DNA from: Sphingomonas sp. BK580
GTDB taxonomy: Bacteria; Pseudomonadota; Alphaproteobacteria; Sphingomonadales; Sphingomonadaceae
DNA: 64,000 bases
Assembly (NCBI RefSeq): GCF_014194975.1
Contig: NZ_JACIAY010000006.1
Span: 124,001-188,000, forward strand
Direction of reading: 5' to 3'
The notes beneath the pieces were generated by a model that did no database searches, had not been told where the DNA came from, and worked only from the letters and a program-made list of their open reading frames with translations. The translations under genes were made by a program, and so were the position numbers. Of the stretch, positions 9,588 through 17,450 are shown piece by piece; position 1 is the first letter of the stretch; the number at the start of each line of letters is the position of its first letter.

Positions 9588-9914
9588 ATGATCGACGTGC
9601 CCGCGCTGTACGCGCGCGCCATCCAGTGGATCGGCGACGGCACCGGCACCACCGACACGGTGCTGCACATCCATGCCGGCATGGCGGTGCTGATCCTGGC
9701 GCGACTGGTGACGCGGCGCTCGCTCGGCACCTTCGTGCCGCTGTCGGTGGTGGCGCTGGCCGAGCTCGGCAACGAGGTGCTCGACCGGCTCCACTATCAC
9801 TCGTGGCGCTGGTGGGACACGATCCCCGACGCGATCAACACCTTGTTCTGGCCGACCGTGATCTGCGCGGCGGTACGCTGGCGCCCGATGCACCGCCGGG
9901 ACCAGCGGCGGTGA
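9588..9914 (+). CDS. Small multi-pass membrane protein, unknown function
   Basis: 108 residues, not recognised. Two or three hydrophobic stretches are visible (near residues 28-42, 48-60 and 85-97), with charged loops rich in His and Trp between them (DRLHYHSWRWWDTIPDAINT). The pattern recalls VanZ-like or DUF-type inner membrane proteins. It follows the HAD gene by 25 bp and may be the last gene of the gnd operon. Confidence 0.65.
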   Translation: MIDVPALYARAIQWIGDGTGTTDTVLHIHAGMAVLILARLVTRRSLGTFVPLSVVALAELGNEVLDRLHYHSWRWWDTIPDAINTLFWPTVICAAVRWRPMHRRDQRR

Positions 9915-10097
9915 GCCAGCCTCTGTCTCATCTCAGCCGGTCCGTGCTCCCCGGTCGCGCGAAGACCAGAGCAGTGGGCTACAGAGCGGCCTTCTCCAGC
10001 TGAGCTGAACCAGCCTGCAGCGCATGTGCCGACGGGGGATGCCGTACCCGGCCCGGCGCGACGGTGAGCGACAGCCGGCGATGCGGGAGCGACCTAC

Positions 10098-10892
10098 CTA
10101 CCCGATCACCGCCCGCGCCCGCCCCGCGAGATGCTTCACCGAGGCGGCGTGGATGCCCGGCGCGGTCACCAGCACGCCATAGGCGCGCGGGTCGGGCTTG
10201 TTGAACAGGATCGGCGCGCCGAGCGCGTCGCTCACCGTCGCGCCGGCCTCGCCCGCCACCAGCACGGCCGCGGCGATGTCCCACTCGTTGCCCCAGCGCA
10301 GCGTCGCGACGAGATCGGCGCGGTCGCTCGCCACCATCGCGATGCGCAGCGCGATCGAGTTGGGCTTCTCCACCGCGACCAGCGTGCGATCGGTCTTGGG
10401 CAGCGCGTCCACCGGCACGCGCGCACCCTCGAAGTCGCGCCGGTCGCCCGCCGCGAGCTCGAAGCGCCTGCCGTCCTCGCGCGCCACGGTGGCGCCGGCG
10501 CCGGCGCGCGCGAACCAGACCTCGCCGCGCGCGGGCGCATCGAGCACGCCGATCACCGGGCGGCCGTGCTCGATCAGCGCGACCGAGACGCACCAGCCGG
10601 CGCGCCCGCGGATATAATCGCGCGTGCCGTCGATCGGGTCGACCACCCAGACCCGCTCGCGCGCGAGCCGGTCGGGGCGGTCGGCGGTCTCCTCGGAGAG
10701 CCAGCCGGCGTCGGGCAGCAGCGCGCCCAGCCGCGCGTGGAGCATGCGGTCGACGTCGATGTCGACCTCGCACACCGGGCTGCCGGGCGCTTTCTCCCAC
10801 CGCGCGAAATCGGTGCGCCAGCGCGCGAACGCCATCTGCCCCGCCTCGCGCGCGATCGCCGCCACCGCGTCGGCCAGCGCGGCGTCAGCCAC
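10098..10892 (-). CDS. cysQ: 3'(2'),5'-bisphosphate nucleotidase CysQ (inositol-phosphatase family)
   Basis: 264 residues from a GTG start. Metal-binding motifs EET and DPIDGTRDYIRG are present, with a later GNEWDIAAAVLVAGEAGA typical of the family. CysQ hydrolyses PAP, the by-product of sulfate assimilation. The start overlaps the pmbA stop by 8 bp on the same strand, so the pair is cotranscribed. A general inositol monophosphatase is the alternative. Confidence 0.87.
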   Translation of the reverse strand: MADAALADAVAAIAREAGQMAFARWRTDFARWEKAPGSPVCEVDIDVDRMLHARLGALLPDAGWLSEETADRPDRLARERVWVVDPIDGTRDYIRGRAGWCVSVALIEHGRPVIGVLDAPARGEVWFARAGAGATVAREDGRRFELAAGDRRDFEGARVPVDALPKTDRTLVAVEKPNSIALRIAMVASDRADLVATLRWGNEWDIAAAVLVAGEAGATVSDALGAPILFNKPDPRAYGVLVTAPGIHAASVKHLAGRARAVIG

Positions 10893-12231
10893 CCGCCACC
10901 GTCATGCCCTCGATCCGCAGCGTCGGCACGTTGACGCCGTGGCGGAAGGTGAGGTCGTTCGCCGGCGTGAGCGCGCGGAACATGTCCTTCAGGTTGCCCG
11001 CGATGGTGAACTCGATCACGGGCCGGCCGAGCGCGCCGCGCTCGATCAGGAAGCCGGCGGCGCCTCGGCTATAGTCGCCGGTGACGGGGTTGACGCCCTG
11101 GCCGATCAGCTCGGTGACGTAGATCCCCTCGACGATGTCCTCGATCAGCGTCTCCACCGGCACGTGGCCCGCCTCCATGTAGAGGTTGCTCGTGGTCACC
11201 CCCGGCGCGCCGGCGATGCCGCGCGAGGCGTGACCGGTGGGCTCGAGCCCGAGCTGACGCGCCGAGGCGCTGTCGAGCAGCCAGGTCTCGAGCATGCCGT
11301 CGCTGACGATCGCCACGGGCGAGACCGGCAGCCCCTCGCCGTCGAACGGGCGCGAGCGCAGCCCGTGCGGGCGGTGCGGGTCGTCGATCACGTTGATGCC
11401 CGCGGGCAGGATCGCGCTGCCGAGCGAGTCGAGCAGGAAGCTGGTGCGCCGGGTCACCGCGCCGCCGGAGATGGCGCCGCTGAGATGGCCGAGCAGGCTC
11501 GCGCCGACGCGCGGATCGAACACCACCGGCATCGCGCCGCTCGGCGCGCGCCCGGCGCCGACCCGCGCCGCGGCGCGCTCGCCCGCCAGCGCGCCGATCG
11601 CCTCGGGCGAATCGAGGTGCGCACGGTGGCGGGTGGCGTGGAAGGCGTGGTCGCGCTGCATCGCGCCGCCCGTCCCCGCGATCACGCTGGCGGAGAGCGT
11701 GTGGCTGGTCGCCTCATAGGCGCCGGCGAACCCGTGACTGGTGGCGAGCGCCCAGACGCTTCGCCCCCAGGCCGCGCCGGCACCCTCGCTGTTGGTGACG
11801 CCCTCGACCGCGCGCGCCGCAGCCTCCGCGCGCGCGGCGGCGTCACGCAGCGCGGCGGGATCGGGTTCGTCGCGGTCGGCGAGGTCGAGCAGCGGCGCGG
11901 CACCCCGCATCAGTCGCGACTCGGGCGCGAGCCCGGCCCAGCGATCCTCCGGCGCCTCGCGCGCCATCGCCACCGCGCGCTCGACCGTTACCGCGACCGA
12001 CTCGGCCGAGAGATCGGAGGTGGAGACGCTCGCCGAGCGCTGCCCGACGAAGACGCGCAGCCCGAGGTCGGCGCCCTCCGAGCGGCCGACATCCTCGAGC
12101 GCACCGAGTCGCACCGACACCTCGCTCGAGGCATTGGCGGCGAACACCGCGTCGGCGGCGTCGGCGCCCGCCGCACGGGCGCGGCGAACGATGTCGGTGG
12201 CGCGCTCCTGCGCCTCGTCGGGGGTAAGCAT
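10885..12231 (-). CDS. pmbA: TldE/PmbA, partner subunit of the TldD peptidase
   Basis: 448 residues, usual for PmbA. It has the N-terminal TldD/PmbA domain (SSEVSVRLGALEDVGRSEG) and the C-terminal motifs VVFDPRVGASLLGHL and GVTTSNLYMEAG. It has no HExxxH, as expected for TldE. TldE forms a heterodimer with TldD and degrades unstructured peptides (microcin maturation, CcdA turnover in E. coli). The tldD gene of this window is at 57.9 kb. Confidence 0.93.
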   Translation of the reverse strand: MLTPDEAQERATDIVRRARAAGADAADAVFAANASSEVSVRLGALEDVGRSEGADLGLRVFVGQRSASVSTSDLSAESVAVTVERAVAMAREAPEDRWAGLAPESRLMRGAAPLLDLADRDEPDPAALRDAAARAEAAARAVEGVTNSEGAGAAWGRSVWALATSHGFAGAYEATSHTLSASVIAGTGGAMQRDHAFHATRHRAHLDSPEAIGALAGERAAARVGAGRAPSGAMPVVFDPRVGASLLGHLSGAISGGAVTRRTSFLLDSLGSAILPAGINVIDDPHRPHGLRSRPFDGEGLPVSPVAIVSDGMLETWLLDSASARQLGLEPTGHASRGIAGAPGVTTSNLYMEAGHVPVETLIEDIVEGIYVTELIGQGVNPVTGDYSRGAAGFLIERGALGRPVIEFTIAGNLKDMFRALTPANDLTFRHGVNVPTLRIEGMTVAGG

Positions 12232-12479
12232 GCGCGTGGTGTAGGCCTGCGGTCCAGTCGGTGGCTAGTCCACCGCCAACGCCTTGTACCGCGGAATGGA
12301 TGCGGGGCCGGCCGCCGCCGCGCGCCGGCGCGGGCGGTGGCGCGCTTCGTCACGGCATCTGTCCCGCCTCGGGTCACCGCGCTGTTTACCATCTATTAAC
12401 GTTTCGTTCAGGCGCCGGAACGTTCTCCTGCCCGTGCGCATTCGCGCTATCTGTCCATTTTGGTACGAGAGGTAAGTAG

Positions 12480-12791
12480 ATGCGTTCGAACCTTCCCCGC
12501 TTCACGGCCCTGACGCTGATCGCGGTCGGCGCCGTCGGGCTCGGCGGCTGCGCCTCCAAGGGCTTCGTCCGTGACCAGATCGCCACGGTGAACCAGCGTA
12601 TCGACGGCCTCGACGGTCGCCTGCGCACGGTCGAGGGGACCTCGGGCCAGGCGCTGACCCAGGCGCAGGCCGCCGCTGCCCAGGCGCAGCAGAACAGCCA
12701 GCGGATCGATCAGCTCGGCACCCGCGTCGACGCGTCGGAGCAGCAGATGCAGCAGCTCCAGCAGCAGCGCGCGCGTCGCCCGCGCGGCTGA
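12480..12791 (+). CDS. Small coiled-coil lipoprotein
   Basis: 103 residues. The signal peptide ends in the lipobox VGLGGC, followed by ASKGFVRDQ and a long, Gln-rich heptad-like region (QQNSQRIDQLGTRVDASEQQ), so a lipid-anchored helical rod like Lpp is likely. The tail QQQRARRPRG is basic. An aggtaag element precedes the ATG. The next gene encodes an L,D-transpeptidase, which suggests a joint envelope role; covalent attachment to murein cannot be judged here. Confidence 0.75.
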   Translation: MRSNLPRFTALTLIAVGAVGLGGCASKGFVRDQIATVNQRIDGLDGRLRTVEGTSGQALTQAQAAAAQAQQNSQRIDQLGTRVDASEQQMQQLQQQRARRPRG

Positions 12792-12847
12792 GCCACCACG
12801 ACACGATGCGCGCGCGTCGCGGGGCGGCACGGCCGACCATCATCGAT

Positions 12848-13654
12848 ATGGCCGGCCGTCCGTCCCGCGGCGCGGGTCGCCTGATCATCGCGACGCTGGC
12901 AGCGCTGGCGCTGTCGGGGTCGGCGGTGGCCGCGCCGCAGGCGTCGCCCGCGCGCAGACCGGCTACCGCCAAGGCCCTGCCGTCAAAGGCGGCGAAGAAG
13001 CCGGCCCGCAAAGCCTCGAAGGCGGCCAAGCCCGTCGCGATCCCGGCCGAGTCCGCGCCGGCGATGCCGCGATCGGAGAACGCCGAGCGAATGATCGCCT
13101 GGGTCGCCGCGTCGCGTGACAACGGCAAGCTGCCCTATGCGGTGATCGATAAGCCCGCCGCGACGCTGTATCTCTTCGCCGCCAACGGCGACTTCCTCGG
13201 CGAGACGCCGGTGCTGCTCGGCGTCGGCCTCGGCGACGATTCCACGCCCGGGGTCGGCGCCAAGAACCTCGACGATATCGGCCCGGCCGAGCGCACCACC
13301 CCCGCAGGCCGCTTCGTCACCAAGTTCGGCCGTGCCTTCGGGCGCCAGCGCGTGCTGTGGGTCGATTACGCCAACGCGGTGGCGATGCACGTCGTCACCA
13401 GCCTCCACAAGAACGAGCATCGCGTCGAGCGCCTGCTGTCGCCCTCGCCCGAGGACAATCGCATCTCGTTCGGCTGCATCAACGTCGGCGCGCGCTTCTA
13501 TAACGGCAAGCTGCGCCCGCAGTTCGAGAAGCGCGGCGGCATCGTCTACATCACGCCGGACGTGAAACCGCTCGATGAGGTCTTCCCGCGCGTGCGGCTG
13601 CTGCCTTACCTCGCCGCGGCCGACGCGGCGACCGGGTCGGGCGCGGCGCGGTGA
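12848..13654 (+). CDS. L,D-transpeptidase (YkuD domain), exported
   Basis: 268 residues from ATG 12848 (MAGRPSRGAGRL), which opens a signal peptide ending near AVAAPQ. A Lys/Ala-rich linker (residues 35-65) precedes the YkuD domain. The catalytic motif reads NRISFGCINV, with Phe where many relatives have His or Trp before Gly-Cys. The enzyme makes L,D crosslinks or anchors proteins on peptidoglycan. An in-frame ATG at 12806 is possible but would spoil the signal peptide. Confidence 0.85.
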   Translation: MAGRPSRGAGRLIIATLAALALSGSAVAAPQASPARRPATAKALPSKAAKKPARKASKAAKPVAIPAESAPAMPRSENAERMIAWVAASRDNGKLPYAVIDKPAATLYLFAANGDFLGETPVLLGVGLGDDSTPGVGAKNLDDIGPAERTTPAGRFVTKFGRAFGRQRVLWVDYANAVAMHVVTSLHKNEHRVERLLSPSPEDNRISFGCINVGARFYNGKLRPQFEKRGGIVYITPDVKPLDEVFPRVRLLPYLAAADAATGSGAAR

Positions 13655-14025
13655 GCGCGCTGCTGCTCGCGGCGCTGTTGGCGGCGGCGGACCGCCCCGT
13701 GGTGGTGAGCTCGCTGACGACGCCCCAGCTGGTCGAGCTGTGCCGCGGCAAGGACGACGACCCCACCGCCGACTTCTGCACCGGCTATATGCTCGCCGCT
13801 TTCGACGCGCTGTCGAGCGCGCGACAGATCTGCCCCGCGCCGGACCGCAGCTCCAACGTCGCGGTCACCGCGGCGGCACGGAAGTATCTGCGGAAGCAGG
13901 GCAAGAAGTCGAGCGCGGCGCCGGCCTTCGTCGTGCGCCAGGGCCTCAAGGAAGCCTTTCCGTGCAAGGCCGCGCCGACGCCCAAACCCAAGCCGAAGGC
14001 CAAGGCGACCCGCAAGCGACGGTGA
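13651..14025 (+). CDS. Rap1a/Tai-like small exported protein
   Basis: 124 residues. GTG 13651 overlaps the previous stop. A short signal peptide (MSALLLAALLAAADRP) precedes a core with ELCRGKDDDPTADFCTGYMLAAFDAL, in which the Cys pair and GYxxGxxDAL-like spacing match Rap1a/Tai immunity-type proteins. The C-terminus is a Lys/Pro-rich tail (KPKPKAKATRKRR). No type VI secretion effector is nearby, so an immunity role is unproven; a periplasmic role next to the transpeptidase is as likely. Confidence 0.6.
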   Translation: MSALLLAALLAAADRPVVVSSLTTPQLVELCRGKDDDPTADFCTGYMLAAFDALSSARQICPAPDRSSNVAVTAAARKYLRKQGKKSSAAPAFVVRQGLKEAFPCKAAPTPKPKPKAKATRKRR

Positions 14026-14049
14026 CAGCGCCGGCCGGGCGAGTCCGGC

Positions 14050-14433
14050 TCAGCGTCGCTCGTCAGGGGCAGGTGTATCGACGCGACGGTCGGCGGGCAC
14101 GTCGCGGTTGCGCAACCGCTCGCCCGCGTCGCTGAGCGCGTCTCCGGCGCGGTCGCGCGCGCGGTCGGCATGGCGGCGCACGTCGTCCTCGAGCCGGCGC
14201 GAGGCGTCGTCGATCCGGTCGGCGGCGCGGTCGAGTGAGCGCGCGGCGACGCTGTCCACCTGGTTGGCCATCGTGTCGGTCAACGAATCGACGCCGGCGG
14301 CGACATTGTCCGCGGCCGCGCCGATCTCGCCCGCGATGGCGTTGCCGGTACGGTCGGCATGTTCCTCGACGCGGTCGCCGCACGCGGCCAGGGCCAGGGC
14401 AGCCAAGGGGGCGATCAGGGCAAGTCTCGTCAT
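14050..14433 (-). CDS. Small helical lipoprotein
   Basis: 127 residues from ATG 14433, with GAGGAG upstream. The signal peptide ends in the lipobox LALAACGD. The mature part is almost entirely amphipathic helix with 11-residue-like repeats (NVAAGVDSLTDTMANQVDS, DRAADRIDDASRRLEDDVRR), similar to LEA-like or apolipoprotein-like bacterial stress proteins. Function unknown. Repeat R1a fills the space between its start and the crtB stop. Confidence 0.65.
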   Translation of the reverse strand: MTRLALIAPLAALALAACGDRVEEHADRTGNAIAGEIGAAADNVAAGVDSLTDTMANQVDSVAARSLDRAADRIDDASRRLEDDVRRHADRARDRAGDALSDAGERLRNRDVPADRRVDTPAPDERR

Positions 14434-14512
14434 CGGGCGGGGTCTCCTCTCACCTGGATCAATGACTCGCGCGCGCGTTGGTTTCGGGTGCCCCTCCACC
14501 GGCGTCCCGCTC

Positions 14513-14590
14513 GTGCTCCTGCGCACGCAGGAGCCCAGCGTCACTGACGATGACGCTCGTCGCACTGGGCTCCGGCGTGCGCCGGAGCAC
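14513..14590. repeat. Palindromic repeat family R1, copy a
   Basis: Two hairpins in inverted order: GCTCCTGCGCACGCAGGAGC and, 28 bp later, GGGCTCCGGCGTGCGCCGGAGC. The middle segment has a GTCAC...CGTCG core shared with the other copies. It begins 3 bp after the crtB stop (reading crtB). No T-run follows, so it is not a classical terminator. Confidence 0.85.
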
Positions 14591-14593
14591 GGC

Positions 14594-15550
14594 TCAGCTC
14601 GACCAGCGGGGCGATGAGCGCGGCCGCGTCCACAGCCGCGGGTCGCGCGGCGTGTCGGCGATCCGCTGCCGCCGCGCCGCCTGCCACGCCGCGCGCGCGA
14701 TCCAGGCGAGCTTCTCGCGCTTGCTCGTGGTGACGCGATGGTCCCACGCATGCGCGCCGCGCGCCGCGACCCGGCGCGCGATGTCGCCGTAGATCCCCGC
14801 CGCCGCCAGCACCGCCCAGGCCGAGCGGTAGGACAGCGCCTTGGTGCCCACCCTCGCGCTCGCCTCGTGCAGCTCGGCGCGCGCCGCCAGCCGCCGCGCG
14901 AGCACCACCAGCCGGTCGCGGAACGGCGGCTTCATGTGCTGGCCGGGCGGAACGTCCATCTCGGCGAGCCACTCGTCGGGCAGGTAGCAGCGCGCCACCC
15001 GATCGTCTTCCTCGATGTCGCGCGCGATGTTGGCGAGCTGGAAGGCGAGCCCGAGGTCGCAGGCGCGGTCGAGCGTCGCCTCGTCCTCGGGCGGTACCCC
15101 CATCACCACCGCCATCATACAGCCGACCGAACCGGCGACATGGTAGCAGTAGCGGTACAGGTCCGGCTCGGAGCGCGGGTGCCAGTCGTCGGCATCGAGC
15201 TGGAAGCCGTCGATCAGGTCGGTGACGAAGCGGTGCGGCAGCCGAGTCTCGCGCGCGACCACGCCGAGCGCGTCGAACGCGGGGTCGCCGGTCGGCTCGC
15301 CCGCGAGTGCGGCGGCGCTGAGCCGGCGCACCTCCGCGACCCGCGCGGGCGCGTCGGCGACGACGCGGCGATCATGGCCGTGATCCTGCCCGTCGACGAG
15401 ATCGTCGCAGCGGCGGCACCAGGCGTAGAGCAGCCAGGCGCGCTCGCGCACGTCCGGCGCGAACAGCTGCGAGGCGGCGGCGAAGCTCTTCGAGCCGCGC
15501 GCGATCGAGTCGCGCGCCGTCGCCACCAGCGCGGCGCGCGAGTCGGTCAC
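14594..15550 (-). CDS. crtB: Phytoene synthase
   Basis: 318 residues. Both Asp-rich substrate motifs are present: WCRRCDDLVDGQ near residue 45 and NIARDIEEDDRVARCYLP near residue 170. The enzyme joins two geranylgeranyl diphosphates into phytoene, the first committed carotenoid step. It lies 24 bp behind the LOG-family gene on the same strand and 2.8 kb from crtI. No crtE is in the window. Confidence 0.94.
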   Translation of the reverse strand: MTDSRAALVATARDSIARGSKSFAAASQLFAPDVRERAWLLYAWCRRCDDLVDGQDHGHDRRVVADAPARVAEVRRLSAAALAGEPTGDPAFDALGVVARETRLPHRFVTDLIDGFQLDADDWHPRSEPDLYRYCYHVAGSVGCMMAVVMGVPPEDEATLDRACDLGLAFQLANIARDIEEDDRVARCYLPDEWLAEMDVPPGQHMKPPFRDRLVVLARRLAARAELHEASARVGTKALSYRSAWAVLAAAGIYGDIARRVAARGAHAWDHRVTTSKREKLAWIARAAWQAARRQRIADTPRDPRLWTRPRSSPRWSS

Positions 15551-15574
15551 GTGCCCCCCCTCACCGAAATGCGC

Positions 15575-16156
15575 TCACAGGTCGCTGGCGGCCATGCGGA
15601 CGATCGGCTGCGTCGGCGCGTGCGCCGCCATCGCGTCGAGCAGCTGCTCCAGCGTCTCGCCGACGATCAGCAGGTCGCGGTGCTGCGCGCGCAGGAAGCC
15701 GACCTCGCCCATCTTCGCCCAGAAGGCGACGAGCTCGTCGTAATAGCCGCGCGCGTTGAGCAGCCCGACCGGGTCGGCGTGATAGCCGAGCTGCGCCCAG
15801 CTCAGCGCCTCCCATAGCTCATCCATCGTGCCGGTGCCGCCCGGCAGCGTGACGAAGCCGTCGGCGAGGTCGGTGAAGAGCTGCTTGCGCTGGTGCATGC
15901 CGGGCACGACGTGGAGCTCGGTGAGCCCGCGATGCGCCACCTCGGCGTCGACCAGCGCCTGCGGGATCACGCCGATCACCTCGCCGCCCGCGGCCAGCGC
16001 CGAGTCGGCGATCGCGCCCATCAGCCCGAGCCGCCCGCCGCCGTAGACCACCCCGATGCCGCGCTCGGCGAGGGTATGGCCGACCTCGCGCGCGAGCTCG
16101 AGGTAGAAGGGATCGGCGGGGGTGGCGGAGCCGCAGTAGATGGCGAGGCGCTTCAT
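15575..16156 (-). CDS. LOG-family nucleoside 5'-monophosphate phosphoribohydrolase
   Basis: 193 residues. YCGSATPADP at the start, VYGGGRLGLMGAIAD, and the signature PGGTGTMDELWE identify the LOG family, which releases free cytokinin or nucleobase from riboside monophosphates. It lies upstream of crtB in the same direction with a 24-bp gap, so the two may be cotranscribed, although no functional link is known. Confidence 0.9.
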   Translation of the reverse strand: MKRLAIYCGSATPADPFYLELAREVGHTLAERGIGVVYGGGRLGLMGAIADSALAAGGEVIGVIPQALVDAEVAHRGLTELHVVPGMHQRKQLFTDLADGFVTLPGGTGTMDELWEALSWAQLGYHADPVGLLNARGYYDELVAFWAKMGEVGFLRAQHRDLLIVGETLEQLLDAMAAHAPTQPIVRMAASDL

Positions 16157-16216
16157 GGCCGCGAGCGCTAGGGGAAGCGCGTGCCGGGGGCAATGGCGCG
16201 CGCGGCTGCTCCGCGC

Positions 16217-16612
16217 TCAGCGGTGCGATGCCGTCGCGGCGGGCGGGGGCGGGCAGCCGTCACCCGCGCGCGCGACGTAGCGCGGCGGACGACCGTCGTC
16301 GACGACGGGCACCAGCGTGACACTGTCCCAGCGCGCGGCGATGCCGCCTGACTCGTAGCGGACGATCCACTCGTTTCCCCGACGCTCGGCGCGGACGAAG
16401 CGATGGCGCGGCACGCCGGGGTGGCGGACGTCGATCGCGTCGTGGCGCTGCCCCGCGTCGGCGATGCCGCCGGGGGTGAGATAGCGCGACAGCTCGAGCC
16501 GCGCCGCCGCGGGCAGCGCGCGCAACGTCTCGACCGCGGGACCGCGGGCGCCGCAGCGGGGCGATGCGGGCATCGTCGCCAGCAGTGCGGCGATGAGCAG
16601 CGTGGCGGGCAT
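16217..16612 (-). CDS. Small exported protein, unknown function
   Basis: 131 residues, not recognised. A signal peptide (MPATLLIAALLATMPASPRC) is followed by a short globular region with two further Cys (GARGP after the first, GDGCPPPP near the end) and WIVRYESGGIAARWDSVTLVPV. GGGAGA lies before the ATG. The two mature Cys could form a disulfide in the periplasm. Confidence 0.6.
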   Translation of the reverse strand: MPATLLIAALLATMPASPRCGARGPAVETLRALPAAARLELSRYLTPGGIADAGQRHDAIDVRHPGVPRHRFVRAERRGNEWIVRYESGGIAARWDSVTLVPVVDDGRPPRYVARAGDGCPPPPAATASHR

Positions 16613-16718
16613 CTCGATCTCCCTCGACGCGCAGCGAAGCAGATGCGGCGGCGCTCGTCACCGTGACGTCGCCAGATCGGGGCAGTCGATCTATGCTCAC
16701 CCGCGGGAGAGACGCGCC

Positions 16719-17063
16719 ATGAGAGACTGGGACGACGTCGTCGCGACCGGGCTGACGCTGCCCGGGGTGGTGCTCGGCACCAGCTACGGCAAGCCGGCCT
16801 TGCTGCTGCGCGGCAAGATGCTCGCCGCCACCACCGCGCCGGATCGCGCCAGTTTCGTCCTTCACGTCGCGTCGGTCGAGAAGGAGGTGCTGATCGAGAC
16901 CGATCCCGCCACCTTCTGGGAGACCGACCATTACCGCGGCTGGCCGGCGGTGCTGGTACGCTACGGCGCCGACGCCGACGCGCGGGTCGCGCTGCTGCTC
17001 GAGCGCGCCTGGTGGGACCGCGCGTCGGTCACGCAACGCCGCGCGCGGGGCGAGCGGCCGTGA
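16719..17063 (+). CDS. MmcQ/YjbR-family protein
   Basis: 114 residues. GTSYGKPALLLRGKMLA, followed by DRASFVLHV, EKEVLIETDPATFWETDHYRGW and VLVRY, is the MmcQ/YjbR pattern (CyaY-like fold, proposed DNA binding). ATG 16719 was chosen because the family begins here; the open frame extends upstream without family similarity. Cellular role unknown. Confidence 0.85.
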   Translation: MRDWDDVVATGLTLPGVVLGTSYGKPALLLRGKMLAATTAPDRASFVLHVASVEKEVLIETDPATFWETDHYRGWPAVLVRYGADADARVALLLERAWWDRASVTQRRARGERP

Positions 17064-17090
17064 GGCAGGGCAGCCTGACGGGAGAGGGGC

Positions 17091-17441
17091 TCACCCCGGC
17101 GGCAGGCGCCAGTGCATGGGAAAGCTCGTTGGCGCGGGCACAGCGTTGCCGCTCGCGTCGCGCGCCGGGCGATAGCGCAGGGTGCGCGCGAAGGTGCAAC
17201 TCGCCTGGTCAAGCGAGTCGGCGCCGCTGCTCTGCGACACGGCGCAAGAGGTGACCCGGCCCTTCGCGCTTACGTGCAGCGACAAGACCGTCGTGCCCTC
17301 CTGGCGACGTCGCAGCGCCTCGGCAGGGTAGGGGAACACGCCGAGCGGTCGTCCAGGGCGGCTGTCGATCTCCGGCGGCGTGGCGATCGAAGCTGGCTGC
17401 GCCTGCATCGCCGCGAGCAACGTCACGAAGGCGGCGATCAT
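17091..17441 (-). CDS. Exported TonB C-terminal-domain protein
   Basis: 116 residues. A short signal-like N-terminus is followed directly by a TonB_C-type domain (YPAEALRRRQEGTTVLSLHVSAKGRVTSC, CTFARTLRYRPARDASG). It lacks the proline-rich spacer and has no obvious permanent anchor, so it is probably a periplasmic domain protein rather than a true energy transducer. It starts 9 bp after the crtI stop and should share its transcript. Confidence 0.78.
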   Translation of the reverse strand: MIAAFVTLLAAMQAQPASIATPPEIDSRPGRPLGVFPYPAEALRRRQEGTTVLSLHVSAKGRVTSCAVSQSSGADSLDQASCTFARTLRYRPARDASGNAVPAPTSFPMHWRLPPG

Positions 17442-17450
17442 CGCCGTCGG

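Noticed and set aside
12417..12445. GGAAC before the coiled-coil lipoprotein as an EcfG promoter
   Set aside because: No GTT stands 16-17 bases downstream.
14513..14590. R1 hairpins as rho-independent terminators
   Set aside because: No T-run follows either arm in any copy, and copies occur between genes read in the same direction as well as converging ones.
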